Shown here: positions 18,257 through 27,251 of the stretch, piece after piece
Position numbering within the stretch: the first letter of the stretch is position 1
Layout: every line of letters begins with the position of its first letter
NCBI GenBank assembly: GCA_002412715.1
Contig: DHVP01000034.1
Location: forward strand, 58,588-122,587
Direction of reading: 5' to 3'
Length of the DNA: 64,000 nt
Source of the DNA: Deltaproteobacteria bacterium UBA5205
GTDB taxonomy: Bacteria > Desulfobacterota > Syntrophorhabdia > Syntrophorhabdales > Syntrophorhabdaceae
Translations under genes and position numbers: made by a program
Notes under the pieces: model-generated
Seen by the model: only the letters and a program-made list of their open reading frames with translations
What the model was told of the DNA's origin: nothing
The model's database searches: none

Positions 18257-19639
18257 TCATTTCTTCATGACCGACACCAGAACAGGCACACCGAGGGTCC
18301 TCTCGGCGGAGACCGGCGTCGGCATGCCCGGCGTCATGAGTTCGAGGATTATCGCAAGGGCTATGCCCGCCGCAAGACCGCCGAAGAAACCCCCGCCCGC
18401 AAGCTGGGCCCTGGTGAACTTCTGCTTCTTGGGAAAGGCGGGGACGGTGGCTTTCTGGACAACACTCACAGCCACCATCTTCTGCCGGTCCATATCGTCC
18501 ATGATCAGAGATTCTTCCAGTTTCCGCGAATAGATCTGGTGGTTCTGCTCGAGCTGCGCGGCTTCGCGTTTCAGGGCCTGCAGCTGCCGGCCGTGCCCGT
18601 CAAGGGAGTTGAGTTCCCCCTCGACCTGTCGCATCTGGGCCCTGACACTGCCCGCCCTGGCTCGCGCCATGGTCAGAAGGCCTTCGGTCTTGCCGACCTC
18701 GATCATCCGTGCGTCTTCATTATTCTTTCTTATAGAGTCCTTGAGAGCCTTGAGTTCCTGCTGAACGCCCCGGACCGTACGCGAGTCTTCCGTGTACCTC
18801 TCCAGGAGCCCCTGCTCCTTCTGCTGCAGTGAGACAAGCTGGTTGCGTATCTCGGCAGGGGGTTCGACCGTCCATTTCGGGCTGCGCACAAAGGCCAGCT
18901 TCTGTTCGAATTCGGTGATCTCGTTCTGGGCCGCTTTGAATTTGGTATCGAGGGCCCCGAGCTGGGCTATCAGGTTGCTCTTCTGTTCTTCAAATGAAAA
19001 GACCCTGTTCTGCTGCTTGAAGGCGGAGAGATTGCCTTCCGATTCACTGAGTCTCTCCTGGAATGTCTTCTCCTGGCGCTCCAGGAACGCGGTGGTTTTG
19101 CCGCCGAAAACATCGAGGTGCTTGTCTTTGAAGTTATCCACCAGCACATTCACCACCTTTGCCGCCGTGGAAGGATCGCGATGGCTGAAGGCGACCTGTA
19201 TGAGCCCTGAAGCGGGAATGTTCGTGACGTTGAGACTTTCTTCGAATGCCGCGATGGCCATCTGGTCCGGTTCAGACCGCGCCGCGGACCTTTTCGCCTG
19301 CGCGGGGTAAAGATTCTGGATCCCCACCGCGTCGATCACCCGGGCTATGAGGTCCCGGCTCGTCAGAATGCTTATTTCGCTCTTCATGATCGTCTCAGGC
19401 TGGATGGAGAGGCCGGTGCTCGGATTCGTCCCCTCGGATGTCCTCATGAACTCCCTTCCCAGCTTTACGAGAAGAATACTTTTCGCTTCGTAGACGCGAG
19501 GGGCAAAAAGGGCATAGAGAAGGATCCCGCCGAAGACAACTGCAAAGACGGTCAGGATCGTGTACTTACGTTTGAAGATTACGGAGAGAATATCCCGCGT
19601 ATTCGTAAAATCAATGGGTTGATGCCGTTTGTCCGTCAT
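18257..19639 (-). CDS. Chain-length determinant protein (Wzz/GumC-like, kinase-less)
   Basis: This 460-residue protein has a transmembrane segment near residue 30, a Wzz domain (YEAKSILLVKLGREF), a long coiled-coil periplasmic part (about 170-380, rich in ESEGNLSAFKQQ-like heptads) and a second membrane segment near residue 430. It lacks the cytoplasmic kinase domain of Wzc; the separate kinase-like gene at 16150-16887 would supply it. It should span the periplasm between the inner-membrane assembly system and the Wza-like channel. It lies 23 bases after the export gene. Confidence 0.88.
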   Translation of the reverse strand: MTDKRHQPIDFTNTRDILSVIFKRKYTILTVFAVVFGGILLYALFAPRVYEAKSILLVKLGREFMRTSEGTNPSTGLSIQPETIMKSEISILTSRDLIARVIDAVGIQNLYPAQAKRSAARSEPDQMAIAAFEESLNVTNIPASGLIQVAFSHRDPSTAAKVVNVLVDNFKDKHLDVFGGKTTAFLERQEKTFQERLSESEGNLSAFKQQNRVFSFEEQKSNLIAQLGALDTKFKAAQNEITEFEQKLAFVRSPKWTVEPPAEIRNQLVSLQQKEQGLLERYTEDSRTVRGVQQELKALKDSIRKNNEDARMIEVGKTEGLLTMARARAGSVRAQMRQVEGELNSLDGHGRQLQALKREAAQLEQNHQIYSRKLEESLIMDDMDRQKMVAVSVVQKATVPAFPKKQKFTRAQLAGGGFFGGLAAGIALAIILELMTPGMPTPVSAERTLGVPVLVSVMKK

Positions 19640-19662
19640 GGTTTGTCACCTCCCTTCGTCTG

Positions 19663-20448
19663 TCACGGTGCCACAACTATATTGGCGCCCGTGTCAGGAT
19701 AGACATTGGTAAAACCGCCAAGGGAATACCTGTAAGGATTGGCGAAGGTCTGGAATCCAGGAAAACCTCCGGGGACAACTCTGTTGATGTATTCGTCCAC
19801 GAATTTGTTCACCCTGGCTATGTTCGACTTTGGCACGTAAACGATGTCGTAAGGCATGAGATAGATATCCTGGCTCAGGTCCGTTCCGTTTATGACGCTG
19901 GAAAGATTCAGGTTCGCGGCCATGGGCTTGCCATCAAAATCCTTGCGGATCACGATTACGTTGCTTATTCTAGCCGACTCGCGAAGCCCGCGGGCCTGGG
20001 CTATCGCCCTCATGACCGTTGTAGGGCCCTTCAGTTCGACCACGCCGGGAAGAAGCACCTCACCGTCAACGAATATTTTCTGGTCGGAAAATCCGCGGAC
20101 AATGATCGTAATCTCCGGTTTCTTCAGTTCCGATGCGTAGTTCTGCGTCAACTGATCTCTCAGCTGGCCGGGCGTCAGACCGGCGGCCTTCATCTCCGGG
20201 GCCAGCTGCAGAGACAAGCGTCCGTCGGGCCTTACCGGAACCCCGATCTCATTGAACTCGGGGTTGTTCATGAACTTGATGTCGAGGGTATCTCCCGCCG
20301 CAATAACGTATTCCTTCTGTGGATAGGCGCGCGACTGCTGGTCCATCTGGCTGATAGAAGCCGGATTGATGACAGAATTCGGAGCGCACGCGGCCAAAAG
20401 TGCTATCGCGGCAAAGAGACCTGCCATTAACGCCGTCCTTGTATTCAT
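19663..20448 (-). CDS. Polysaccharide export outer-membrane lipoprotein (Wza-like)
   Basis: A 261-residue protein with a lipoprotein signal ending LLAAC (cysteine near residue 21). A Poly_export domain (YVIAAGDTLDIKFMNNPEF, then RPDGRLSLQLAPEMKAAG) is followed by a SLBB-type domain (KIFVDGEVLLPGVVELKG). It forms the outer-membrane end of the EPS export channel. The ATG forms an ATGA overlap with the small upstream secreted protein, so the two are translationally coupled. Confidence 0.92.
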   Translation of the reverse strand: MNTRTALMAGLFAAIALLAACAPNSVINPASISQMDQQSRAYPQKEYVIAAGDTLDIKFMNNPEFNEIGVPVRPDGRLSLQLAPEMKAAGLTPGQLRDQLTQNYASELKKPEITIIVRGFSDQKIFVDGEVLLPGVVELKGPTTVMRAIAQARGLRESARISNVIVIRKDFDGKPMAANLNLSSVINGTDLSQDIYLMPYDIVYVPKSNIARVNKFVDEYINRVVPGGFPGFQTFANPYRYSLGGFTNVYPDTGANIVVAP

Positions 20449-20717
20449 TTCCCCACCTCCTTATTTTGCTTCACTCCCCGCCTGGTAGTTCCCGGAAGTG
20501 TCATATCCGAAGCGTCCATACTGTCTCCCACCTTGTACATGTCGGCTCTGCCGCTAAGATCGATGTATCGCGCCGGCGTGCCGTTGCAGCTCACCAATGC
20601 CCTGTTACCCTCTTTTTCCAGGATGACGCAGCGGGAGGTCTGACCGAACCCGCAAACGGGGGCAACCAGAAACATCCCCAGGATTGCAAATATCAGGGCG
20701 ATGCAATGTACTCTCAT
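20445..20717 (-). CDS. Small secreted protein coupled to the export lipoprotein
   Basis: A 90-residue protein starts at ATG 20717 behind AGGAGG. A signal peptide (MRVHCIALIFAILGMFLVAP) is followed by a short mature part with two cysteines (SRCVILEKEG ... ALVSCNG) and a PGTTRR-rich tail. I do not recognise the family. The ATGA overlap with the export gene and the position at the head of the assembly genes suggest a periplasmic accessory protein of EPS export. The frame is open upstream to 20825, but that extension lacks a ribosome-binding site. Confidence 0.7.
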   Translation of the reverse strand: MRVHCIALIFAILGMFLVAPVCGFGQTSRCVILEKEGNRALVSCNGTPARYIDLSGRADMYKVGDSMDASDMTLPGTTRRGVKQNKEVGK

Positions 20718-20934
20718 TTTTGCCTCCTGAAAGAAGCCGTTGTTTCCGGACAGGCTACCGCCATTCGACCTTGTGGCCGCCCCGTCAATTTCGCCCCTCG
20801 CGGGACTCTGGTATGGTGTATCCATCCTTTATCCATCGGCGGTACCGAAGAAGGCTTCTACCCGGTCCCCTGCCGCTTTGTCGCCCCGCCATCGATCACG
20901 GCGAAGCAAACCGTTTGTGCAGCTTTATGCCGCG

Positions 20935-21405
20935 CTACTTTTCATACGCACCAAGACGCTGTGTTCCGTTGCCCGGTTCGTTATTACTCCTGCCGAAGGC
21001 GCCGTTCATTTTCCTGATCACCGATACCAGTTCGCGGAAATCGGCATCCTTATACGTCATGAATCGTGGCCTCAAGCCGTGTCCCAGAGCCACGATTTCT
21101 TTTCTTCTGCTCGGGAGGATGAGCACGATCTGAACGTTGCAGAAGAAGTACCTCATGGAAAGGATGTCCATAAGATCTTCCTTGTCGGCTGCGAACAGTA
21201 TCGCTATTATCCTGCCTTCGTTGGGAAGGCATAATCGTTGTTTCAAACTGGCAAGGCTCCTGAAAAGTTCGATACGTTCATCGAACAGGAGGGGCTCCAG
21301 TACATTCCGGAGTTTCCTGGGAATGTCTTCGTGATTCTTTGCATAAAAAATCGTGTCGTGCCGCCTTTCCGTTTTCGATCGCACCTGTGGGTTTCTCTCG
21401 TTCAC
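20935..21405 (-). CDS. Pseudo-receiver-like protein of the EPS locus
   Basis: About 156 residues. The second half (IIAILFAADKEDL ... QIVLILPSRRKE ... LRPRFMTYKDADFRELVSV) has the alternating strand/helix pattern of a receiver domain. However, no clear phosphorylatable aspartate follows the third strand, so it may be a non-phosphorylated pseudo-receiver. The GTG at 21405 is chosen because AAAGGA lies nine bases upstream. A sigma-54-like promoter at 21460-21475 points into it. It stands between the NtrC-like regulator and the export genes, so a role in controlling EPS production is likely but unproven. Confidence 0.66.
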   Translation of the reverse strand: MNERNPQVRSKTERRHDTIFYAKNHEDIPRKLRNVLEPLLFDERIELFRSLASLKQRLCLPNEGRIIAILFAADKEDLMDILSMRYFFCNVQIVLILPSRRKEIVALGHGLRPRFMTYKDADFRELVSVIRKMNGAFGRSNNEPGNGTQRLGAYEK

Positions 21406-21459
21406 TTTTCGTGATCCTTTCAATCTCTCACGCTTGCAGATCAATGACGGGGATTGTAT

Positions 21460-21475
21460 ATCAATAACCGTGCCA
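21460..21475 (-). promoter_or_regulatory. Putative sigma-54 (-24/-12) promoter
   Basis: The minus strand reads TGGCACGGTTATTGAT, matching the sigma-54 consensus TGGCACG-N4-TTGC with exact spacing and one change (TTGA for TTGC). It lies about 55 bases upstream of the pseudo-receiver GTG, and a sigma-54 activator gene is adjacent. Expected transcription start is near 21448. Confidence 0.6.
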
Positions 21476-21487
21476 CAAAATGGCCTA

Positions 21488-21520
21488 CTTGTAAAACGGC
21501 TACAGCAGGCCGTTTACAAG
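21488..21520. promoter_or_regulatory. Inverted repeat, candidate enhancer-binding site
   Basis: CTTGTAAAACGGC (21488-21500) and GCCGTTTACAAG (21509-21520) are inverted copies differing by one inserted A, separated by eight bases. The dyad stands just upstream of the sigma-54-like promoter. It is a plausible binding site for the NtrC-type regulator encoded at 21695-23113. Confidence 0.5.
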
Positions 21521-21694
21521 ATACTGCCGCCGTGCTTCCGGCCGTGCGACCCCCGCGATCTGTCCCCTTTTCTGGGACGCTATCCAACAAAACTGGACTA
21601 CCCGTCCGAGCTCGCCTGACAACTCCCACGGGGAAGACGTTCCGAGTATTGATGGAAGGGCGGGGAATTTTATGAGTGTGCGAGGGCATAAACC

Positions 21695-23113
21695 TTAGAT
21701 CTGGTGCCTGATGTTGTACTTCTTAAGAAGGCCGTACAGTCGTGTTCTTGAGAGCTTCGACAGGGCACAGGCCTCTCTGATATCGCCTGACGACGAGGTC
21801 AGAAGGTTCCTGAGATACGTCTCTTCAAGGTCCGAGTACGCGCTCTGGCGAAACCTTTTCAGACTCAGGAACTGTGACGACTGGAGGTCGAAATCCGATC
21901 CGTTGGTTCCGCCGTGGCGGACGGAACGGTTCTCTTCGAACAGGGATCGTGCAATGTTGATTCGAAGTTCCTGAGGAAGGTGAACAGGGAAGAGTGTCTC
22001 TTCATGCAACCCGGCCGCACAGGCATGTTCGAGAACGTGGAAAAGTTCTCTTACATTTCCGGGCCAGTCGTATTTCATGAGATATTTCAGGAATTCATCG
22101 GACACCTTCTTTGGCGTCACACCGAAACGATGGCATACCTTTTCCACGTAAAATAGAACCATGTCCCTGATGTCATCGAGATGGCGCCTCAGCGGAGGCA
22201 GATTGATCGTCATGGCTCCCAGACGATACAGAAGATCGCCCCTGAATTTTCCCTCTTCGACCATCTGCTCAAGGTTCTTGTTCGTTGCCGATATGAGCCT
22301 GAAGTCGCTTTCGACTTCCTTCTGGCTGCCTACGGGCCTGAAGCGGTGTTCCTGGAGCACCCTGAGGAATGTCTTCTGCAGGGACAGCGGAAGCTCCCCC
22401 ATTTCGTCGAGAAAAAGGGTCCCTTTGTGGGCCTGCCTGATGAGGCCCTCCTGTGCCCTGTCGGCACCGGTAAACGCCCCCTTCGAATGCCCGAAGAGGA
22501 TGCTTTCCACCAGGGTCTCCGGCAGCGCCGTGCAATCGACGACCACGAAATTCTCCTGGGACCTCCTGCTGTTCGAGTGGATCGACAGCGCGAAAAGCTC
22601 CTTGCCGGTACCCGTTTCCCCCGTGATGAGAACGTTAAGATCGCTGTCGGCCGCCTGTTTGACCATATCCATGGATGCCCGCATTGCGGGACTGTTGCCG
22701 ACGATGCCGTTTCGCTTGATCTCCATTTTTCGACGATTGTTCTGACGTTCGCTGCGGTACTGGACCGCTCGCGAAACTCGCGCCGTCATTTCCTTGATTG
22801 AGAGGGGCTTTGGTATATAATCCCATGCGCCGCTCCGTATTGCCCTCTCGGCGCATTCCGGCGTCCCGCAGGTAGTCATGATGACCACCGTCGGCGAGGA
22901 GGGGGCACTATGGATTACGTCTAGGTTATCGAGGGCGCTTCCGTCCGACTGATGCGCGTCGATGAATACGACATCGGGAGGATCGGATTGAATTTTCTCG
23001 AGACCTTCGCTCAGCGTATGTCTCGTCGATACGTCATAACCAAGGCGGATGGCCGACTCGGCCAACATCGCGCAGCTCGATCTTTCACCGTCAACAATCA
23101 GTATCCGAATCAT
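21695..23113 (-). CDS. NtrC-family sigma-54 response regulator of the EPS locus
   Basis: About 472 residues. An N-terminal receiver has the acceptor aspartate in VVFIDAHQSDG, IMTTCG and the lysine in YIPKPLS. The AAA+ domain has GETGTGKE (Walker A), GAFTGA for sigma-54 contact and GTLFLDEMGELP (Walker B). The C-terminal Fis-type helix-turn-helix (REACALSKLSRTRLYGLLKK) binds DNA. Similar regulators govern XrtA/PEP-CTERM EPS loci. ATG 23113 is preferred; a GTG at 23128 is in frame. No partner histidine kinase is in the window. Confidence 0.9.
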   Translation of the reverse strand: MIRILIVDGERSSCAMLAESAIRLGYDVSTRHTLSEGLEKIQSDPPDVVFIDAHQSDGSALDNLDVIHSAPSSPTVVIMTTCGTPECAERAIRSGAWDYIPKPLSIKEMTARVSRAVQYRSERQNNRRKMEIKRNGIVGNSPAMRASMDMVKQAADSDLNVLITGETGTGKELFALSIHSNSRRSQENFVVVDCTALPETLVESILFGHSKGAFTGADRAQEGLIRQAHKGTLFLDEMGELPLSLQKTFLRVLQEHRFRPVGSQKEVESDFRLISATNKNLEQMVEEGKFRGDLLYRLGAMTINLPPLRRHLDDIRDMVLFYVEKVCHRFGVTPKKVSDEFLKYLMKYDWPGNVRELFHVLEHACAAGLHEETLFPVHLPQELRINIARSLFEENRSVRHGGTNGSDFDLQSSQFLSLKRFRQSAYSDLEETYLRNLLTSSSGDIREACALSKLSRTRLYGLLKKYNIRHQI

Positions 23114-23350
23114 ATCGTGTAATCCCACCTTCCGCTATCCTGAATATCCACTATGAAGTTCACCGTGCGATGCCGCGAACCGGGTCTCGTCTTCCCCATG
23201 GACCTCATGTCCGCGCCGCTTCCGATCGCGCCGGAAAACATCTATATTACGCTACAACGGACGCCTCTTTCTGTCTGTCGCGTAAGCGACAATAATCGTG
23301 TAGTGCTTTGACCGGAAATTCGTCATCATTTTTCACGACATCCACAGCCA

Positions 23351-23575
23351 TCATCCCGTCCTCTTTATCACCTTGCCCGGTTGTCTGGCCGCCCGCAGTT
23401 TTCGGACACACTCCGGGCAGATGCCGTGGGTCACAACGGCGCCGGCACGCTCTCTCGCATGAATCTGTTTTTCCGATTCTTCCCATGCGCCTTCAACGCT
23501 GCGCATCCTTTTGCACCATGCACAGACGCAAAGCATTCCCGGCGCGGTCTTTGAGGTGTTTGTCGTAAATGTCAT
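23351..23575 (-). CDS. Small protein with two CxxC motifs
   Basis: About 74 residues. CVCAWCKRMRSVEGAWEE followed by HGICPECVRKL gives two CxxC pairs, a layout seen in small deltaproteobacterial proteins and as a tail on PAS or receiver proteins (CxWCkkir...HgiCpeC). Zinc binding is likely. The start is uncertain: ATG 23575 or ATG 23536, neither with a strong ribosome-binding site. The open frame extends upstream to 23692 and would overlap the TPR gene. The function is unknown; a signalling accessory is one possibility. Confidence 0.55.
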   Translation of the reverse strand: MTFTTNTSKTAPGMLCVCAWCKRMRSVEGAWEESEKQIHARERAGAVVTHGICPECVRKLRAARQPGKVIKRTG

Positions 23576-23654
23576 ATGTCTGTGCGCTCCAGATCTTCGT
23601 AAGTTCCGCCCCGGTCGCCCCGGCTCGCCATTGGGAAGAAACAGGGGTGGCAGG

Positions 23655-24044
23655 TCATTTGCCTGTTCTCTTGCGCGCTGCCAGTATGTCAAGCGCTATC
23701 CCGAGACCCAATCTGGCCGCCGCCTTCAAGTCTCTGACCTGCTGCCTGCGGTTGCCCCGGTCGCCGTGTGCCAGACCGCGATGATAGTAAGCCCACGCAA
23801 GCCTGGGGTCCAGCACTATGGCCTTGTCGTAATCACCGATGGCGTTCAGGCAGTCGCCTCTCCTCTGATACGCACGCCCTCTGTTGTAATAACCTTTTGC
23901 GTCACGGGGGTGTGTTTCGATCATCCCGTCGGGGCCGTTCACCCCTACCCCTACCGAGCGCTCCTTGCATATCCGGGGAAACAGCCCGTGTTCGCAGACT
24001 TTTACGGCATTAGCGCCTTTGACGGTCCTTGAGGAGGTCTTCAC
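23655..24044 (-). CDS. Small TPR-repeat protein
   Basis: 129 residues with two tetratricopeptide repeats: HPRDAKGYYNRGRAYQRRGD followed by AIGDYDKAIVLDPRLAWAYYHRG, and a DLKAAARLG tail typical of such proteins. It starts at GTG 24044 behind GGAGAAGG, which is convincing. No signal peptide is seen. TPRs mediate protein contacts; the partner is unknown. It is shorter than most family members and may be a trimmed copy of a longer TPR gene. Confidence 0.65.
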   Translation of the reverse strand: MKTSSRTVKGANAVKVCEHGLFPRICKERSVGVGVNGPDGMIETHPRDAKGYYNRGRAYQRRGDCLNAIGDYDKAIVLDPRLAWAYYHRGLAHGDRGNRRQQVRDLKAAARLGLGIALDILAARKRTGK

Positions 24045-24333
24045 GCCCTTCTCCTTTTTTCCCGCAATCCAGCTCGATCCCTCATTGCGTCACCACTCCC
24101 CGGGTCCCATATGCATGCCCGTTCGAGTCAATACAATCATAGTGAATGGGGGCGGACTTGTCTGTCACCCTAATCAGCGATTTTTTTGTCGTGCTTTAGT
24201 ACACGGAAAGAATGAAGCGGGGATGACAGGAGAAGAAGGTTTCGGGTTTCGGGCAAAAGACCGAAGAGATCGAGCTCTCTGCAGTACCCGGGACGTTAAT
24301 ACCCGAAAACGTCCTTGAGTATCGGGGTGAACG

Positions 24334-26559
24334 TTAACGAACGGGCCGGATCGACGCCTTCAGCCTCTGCGCGAGCAAGCTGCAGCGCCTATGGGGTCTG
24401 TCGTTCCGTATGGCAATGGAGAGGGCCTTCTTTGTTCCTACGAGATAGACAAGCTTCCTCCCCCTCGTGATGGCCGTGTAGACCAGGTTCCTCTGGAGGA
24501 GGAGGTAATGCTGGGTCAGGATGGGTATCACCACGGCGGGGTATTCGCTCCCCTGGGATTTGTGAACGGAGATCGCATAGGCCAGGATAAGCTCGTCAAG
24601 CTCGCTGAATTCGTAGGATATGATCCTGCCGTCGAATTCCACACGGAGTTCCTGCACCTCCCTGTCTATGCGCACTACCCTGCCGATATCTCCGTTGTAG
24701 ACATCCTTTTCATAATTGTTTCGTGTCTGCAGAACCTTGTCGCCCACCTTAAAAAAGCGGCCGGCCCGTGAAATCCCATCCGTGGACCCGTTCAGCGCCT
24801 CCTGAAGCTGTACGTTCACGTTCGTCACTCCGGCCACCCCCCGGTGCATCGGCGTCAGGACCTGGATATCGTTCAGCGGATGAAGGCCGAAGCGGGACGG
24901 AATGATATTCTTGCAGAGGTCAACAATATACCGCAGAACCTCATCAGGGTCCTCAATCTCTGCAAAGAAAAAATCCTGGCCTTGCTCGGCGTGCCTCTCA
25001 AAAAAGGGCATTTCGCCGCTGTTGATCCGATGGGCGTTGACTATGATCATGCTTCTCGTGGATTGCCGGAATATCTCACCCAGCCGGACGGTGGCCACAC
25101 ATCCGGACGCGATGATATCCTTGAGGACGCTGCCGGGGCCGACGGAGGGGAGCTGGTCCACGTCACCCACGAGCACAAGCGTAGCCTCTTGCGGCACAGC
25201 CTTGAGAAGATGGTACATCAGCGGGACATCGACCATCGAGGCCTCGTCTATAATGATGAGGCCCGCGTCCAGGGGGTTTGACTCGTTGCGTTTGAATCCC
25301 GATTCCGAGGAAGGGCCCCCGGGGGTGTATTCAAGAAGACGATGGATGGTCCGGGCCTCAAGGCCGGCCGCCTCGGTCATCCTTTTCGCCGCCCTGCCCG
25401 TGGGGGCGGCAAGGAGTACTTTCTGTCCCATTTTTCCGGCGATCCCGATGATACCCTTTATGATCGTCGTCTTGCCTGTTCCCGGGCCTCCCGTTATGAC
25501 GAGTACCTTCTCTTCGATGGAAGCCCGCACCGCCTCGAGTTGCCGTTCGGAAAAAACGATCCCCTGATTTCCCTGAACCCACAGCATGGCGTCTTTTAAG
25601 TTGAGAAGGCGCAGTTGTTTCGGGAATGCCGCAAGCTTGCCGAGGAGCTCCGCAATCCCTTTTTCTGAAACATAGAGGGATGCGAGGTAGACAATACCGG
25701 CACCGTATTTCCCCGCCGCGGCGGGCAGCCAGGTCAGGTCATCGAGGATCACTTTCCACTGGGCGGCAAGGCTGCCGAGGGCCGGGGGGATCTTGTCGAT
25801 CGCCACTTCGAGCACCTCGCTGCATCTCTCGGTAAGCTGTTCGCCGGGAAAGAAAAGGTGCCCTTCATCCGAGAGCTGTCCGAGCACATAGAGGATGCCC
25901 GTCTCGATTCTAAGAGGTGCTTCCTTTTCAATTCCGAGCTTCCCGGCTATCCTGTCGGCGGTGAGAAAACCTATGCCGAATATATCGACGGCCAGCCGGT
26001 AAGGGTTCTCGCTTACCACTCTGACGGCATCGCTTCCGTAGAAGCGGTATATCTTGGCGGCATAAGCGGGGCTTACCCCGTTGCCCTGGAGAAACACCAT
26101 GACATTGCGGACTTCCTTCTGCTCGTCCCAGGCCGCTTTGATCATATCGATGCGCTTGTCGCCTATGCCGGGGACCTCATGGAGCCTTTCCATGTCCGTG
26201 TCGATGATGTCGAGGGTCGCTTCGCCGAACCGGGTCACGAGCCTCTTCGCCATGACCGGCCCTATTCCCTTGATCATACCCGAGCCCAGGTAGCGTTCGA
26301 TGCCTTTGACCGTTGCCGGCAACAGCGTTTCATAGGAAGCTACCTTGAACTGTTCACCCCAGCGGGGGTGTACCCCCCAGCTGCCCTTTAACCTCAATAT
26401 TTCGCCGGGAACGATCGAATACAGGGTACCGACGACGGTAATCAGGGAATTTCTTCCCTCTATTTTAACTTTCGCTATGGTATAATGATTCTCTTCATTG
26501 TAATATGTAACACGTTCGACCTGTGCCTTGATTTCGCACTGTAAGATATTCTCAGGCAT
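24334..26559 (-). CDS. recD2: RecD2-type ATP-dependent DNA helicase
   Basis: A 741-residue SF1B helicase of the RecD2 group. The N-terminal OB-like part and helix-hairpin-helix region (GIGPVMAKRLVTRFG, VPGIGDKRID) precede the motor: Walker A GGPGTGKTT near residue 353, IIIDEASMVD near 440, LVGDVDQLPSVGPG, and HKSQGSEYPAVVIP near 665. It unwinds DNA 5' to 3' and acts in DNA repair independently of RecBC. The length fits the family (720-850). It is divergent from the small gene at 26686, leaving about 125 bases for two promoters. Confidence 0.93.
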   Translation of the reverse strand: MPENILQCEIKAQVERVTYYNEENHYTIAKVKIEGRNSLITVVGTLYSIVPGEILRLKGSWGVHPRWGEQFKVASYETLLPATVKGIERYLGSGMIKGIGPVMAKRLVTRFGEATLDIIDTDMERLHEVPGIGDKRIDMIKAAWDEQKEVRNVMVFLQGNGVSPAYAAKIYRFYGSDAVRVVSENPYRLAVDIFGIGFLTADRIAGKLGIEKEAPLRIETGILYVLGQLSDEGHLFFPGEQLTERCSEVLEVAIDKIPPALGSLAAQWKVILDDLTWLPAAAGKYGAGIVYLASLYVSEKGIAELLGKLAAFPKQLRLLNLKDAMLWVQGNQGIVFSERQLEAVRASIEEKVLVITGGPGTGKTTIIKGIIGIAGKMGQKVLLAAPTGRAAKRMTEAAGLEARTIHRLLEYTPGGPSSESGFKRNESNPLDAGLIIIDEASMVDVPLMYHLLKAVPQEATLVLVGDVDQLPSVGPGSVLKDIIASGCVATVRLGEIFRQSTRSMIIVNAHRINSGEMPFFERHAEQGQDFFFAEIEDPDEVLRYIVDLCKNIIPSRFGLHPLNDIQVLTPMHRGVAGVTNVNVQLQEALNGSTDGISRAGRFFKVGDKVLQTRNNYEKDVYNGDIGRVVRIDREVQELRVEFDGRIISYEFSELDELILAYAISVHKSQGSEYPAVVIPILTQHYLLLQRNLVYTAITRGRKLVYLVGTKKALSIAIRNDRPHRRCSLLAQRLKASIRPVR

Positions 26560-26685
26560 GGATTAATACTATCGGAAAACCGGCGATAATAAAAGTGAAA
26601 GATGTTGGCTCGCGGCGCGTTCCACCGTTGTTTGCACAATATTGAAGTTGGATAGGTATTACATCTGACTGTGGGGTGGATTTAT

Positions 26686-27036
26686 ATGTTGCGTTCGGTA
26701 TCCCGTGTGATACAATATCAGCTCTCAAGAATGGTTACGAATAACAAAGCGTTACTTCTCCACGAAGCCGATAAGATCACCGGATTCATGCGGTTGCTTA
26801 TGAAACCGAGGAACACCCAGGCAAAGTGGACGAAAGAGGAAAGAAGACTCCTGAGGGCACATCTCAGGCACCTGTCGTACTACGTACCTGCCCTCGTGAT
26901 ATTCGTCATGCCTTTCGGGTCCCTGCTGATACCGCTCCTCGCCGAGGTCCTCGACCGAAGAAAAGCTTTCCGTAAAACGGCACAGAACGGTTTTGACGCC
27001 GCGGGCAGCGGCAGCGGCATCACCCTTAGATCCTGA
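26686..27036 (+). CDS. Small LETM1-like membrane protein
   Basis: 116 residues from ATG 26686, with GGGTGGA upstream (an in-frame GTG at 26671 is less likely). WTKEERRLLRAHLRHL is followed by a hydrophobic hairpin (YYVPALVIFVMPFGSLLIPLLAEVLDRRK) that resembles the LETM1-like motif of ion-transport-linked proteins, where PGGSLLLP is common. The function in bacteria is unclear. The short C-terminal tail is rich in glycine and serine. Confidence 0.6.
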   Translation: MLRSVSRVIQYQLSRMVTNNKALLLHEADKITGFMRLLMKPRNTQAKWTKEERRLLRAHLRHLSYYVPALVIFVMPFGSLLIPLLAEVLDRRKAFRKTAQNGFDAAGSGSGITLRS

Positions 27037-27251
27037 AACAACCTCCCTCATGCCTTATGGTACGCCCCGCTTTACCCGTTGTCATTTGCCGTCGCATAAG
27101 GTAATATAAAGATCAGGAAGAGCATGCGATCAGCAATATTCCCCGTCAGCAACAGGCAAAAAAGACAAGAAGTCCCTGACACATCCCCCGGCAAAGATCC
27201 TCTCACGCACCTGTCCGATTATCCCGGTCCTGTGCCATACATGGAAAACGC

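Noticed and set aside
20886..20902. Second sigma-54 site near GCAAACCGTTTGTGCA
   Set aside because: The GC-type elements are two bases too far apart and the -24 part matches poorly.
23247..23486. 79-codon minus-strand frame
   Set aside because: Overlaps the CxxC small protein in another frame; no motif.
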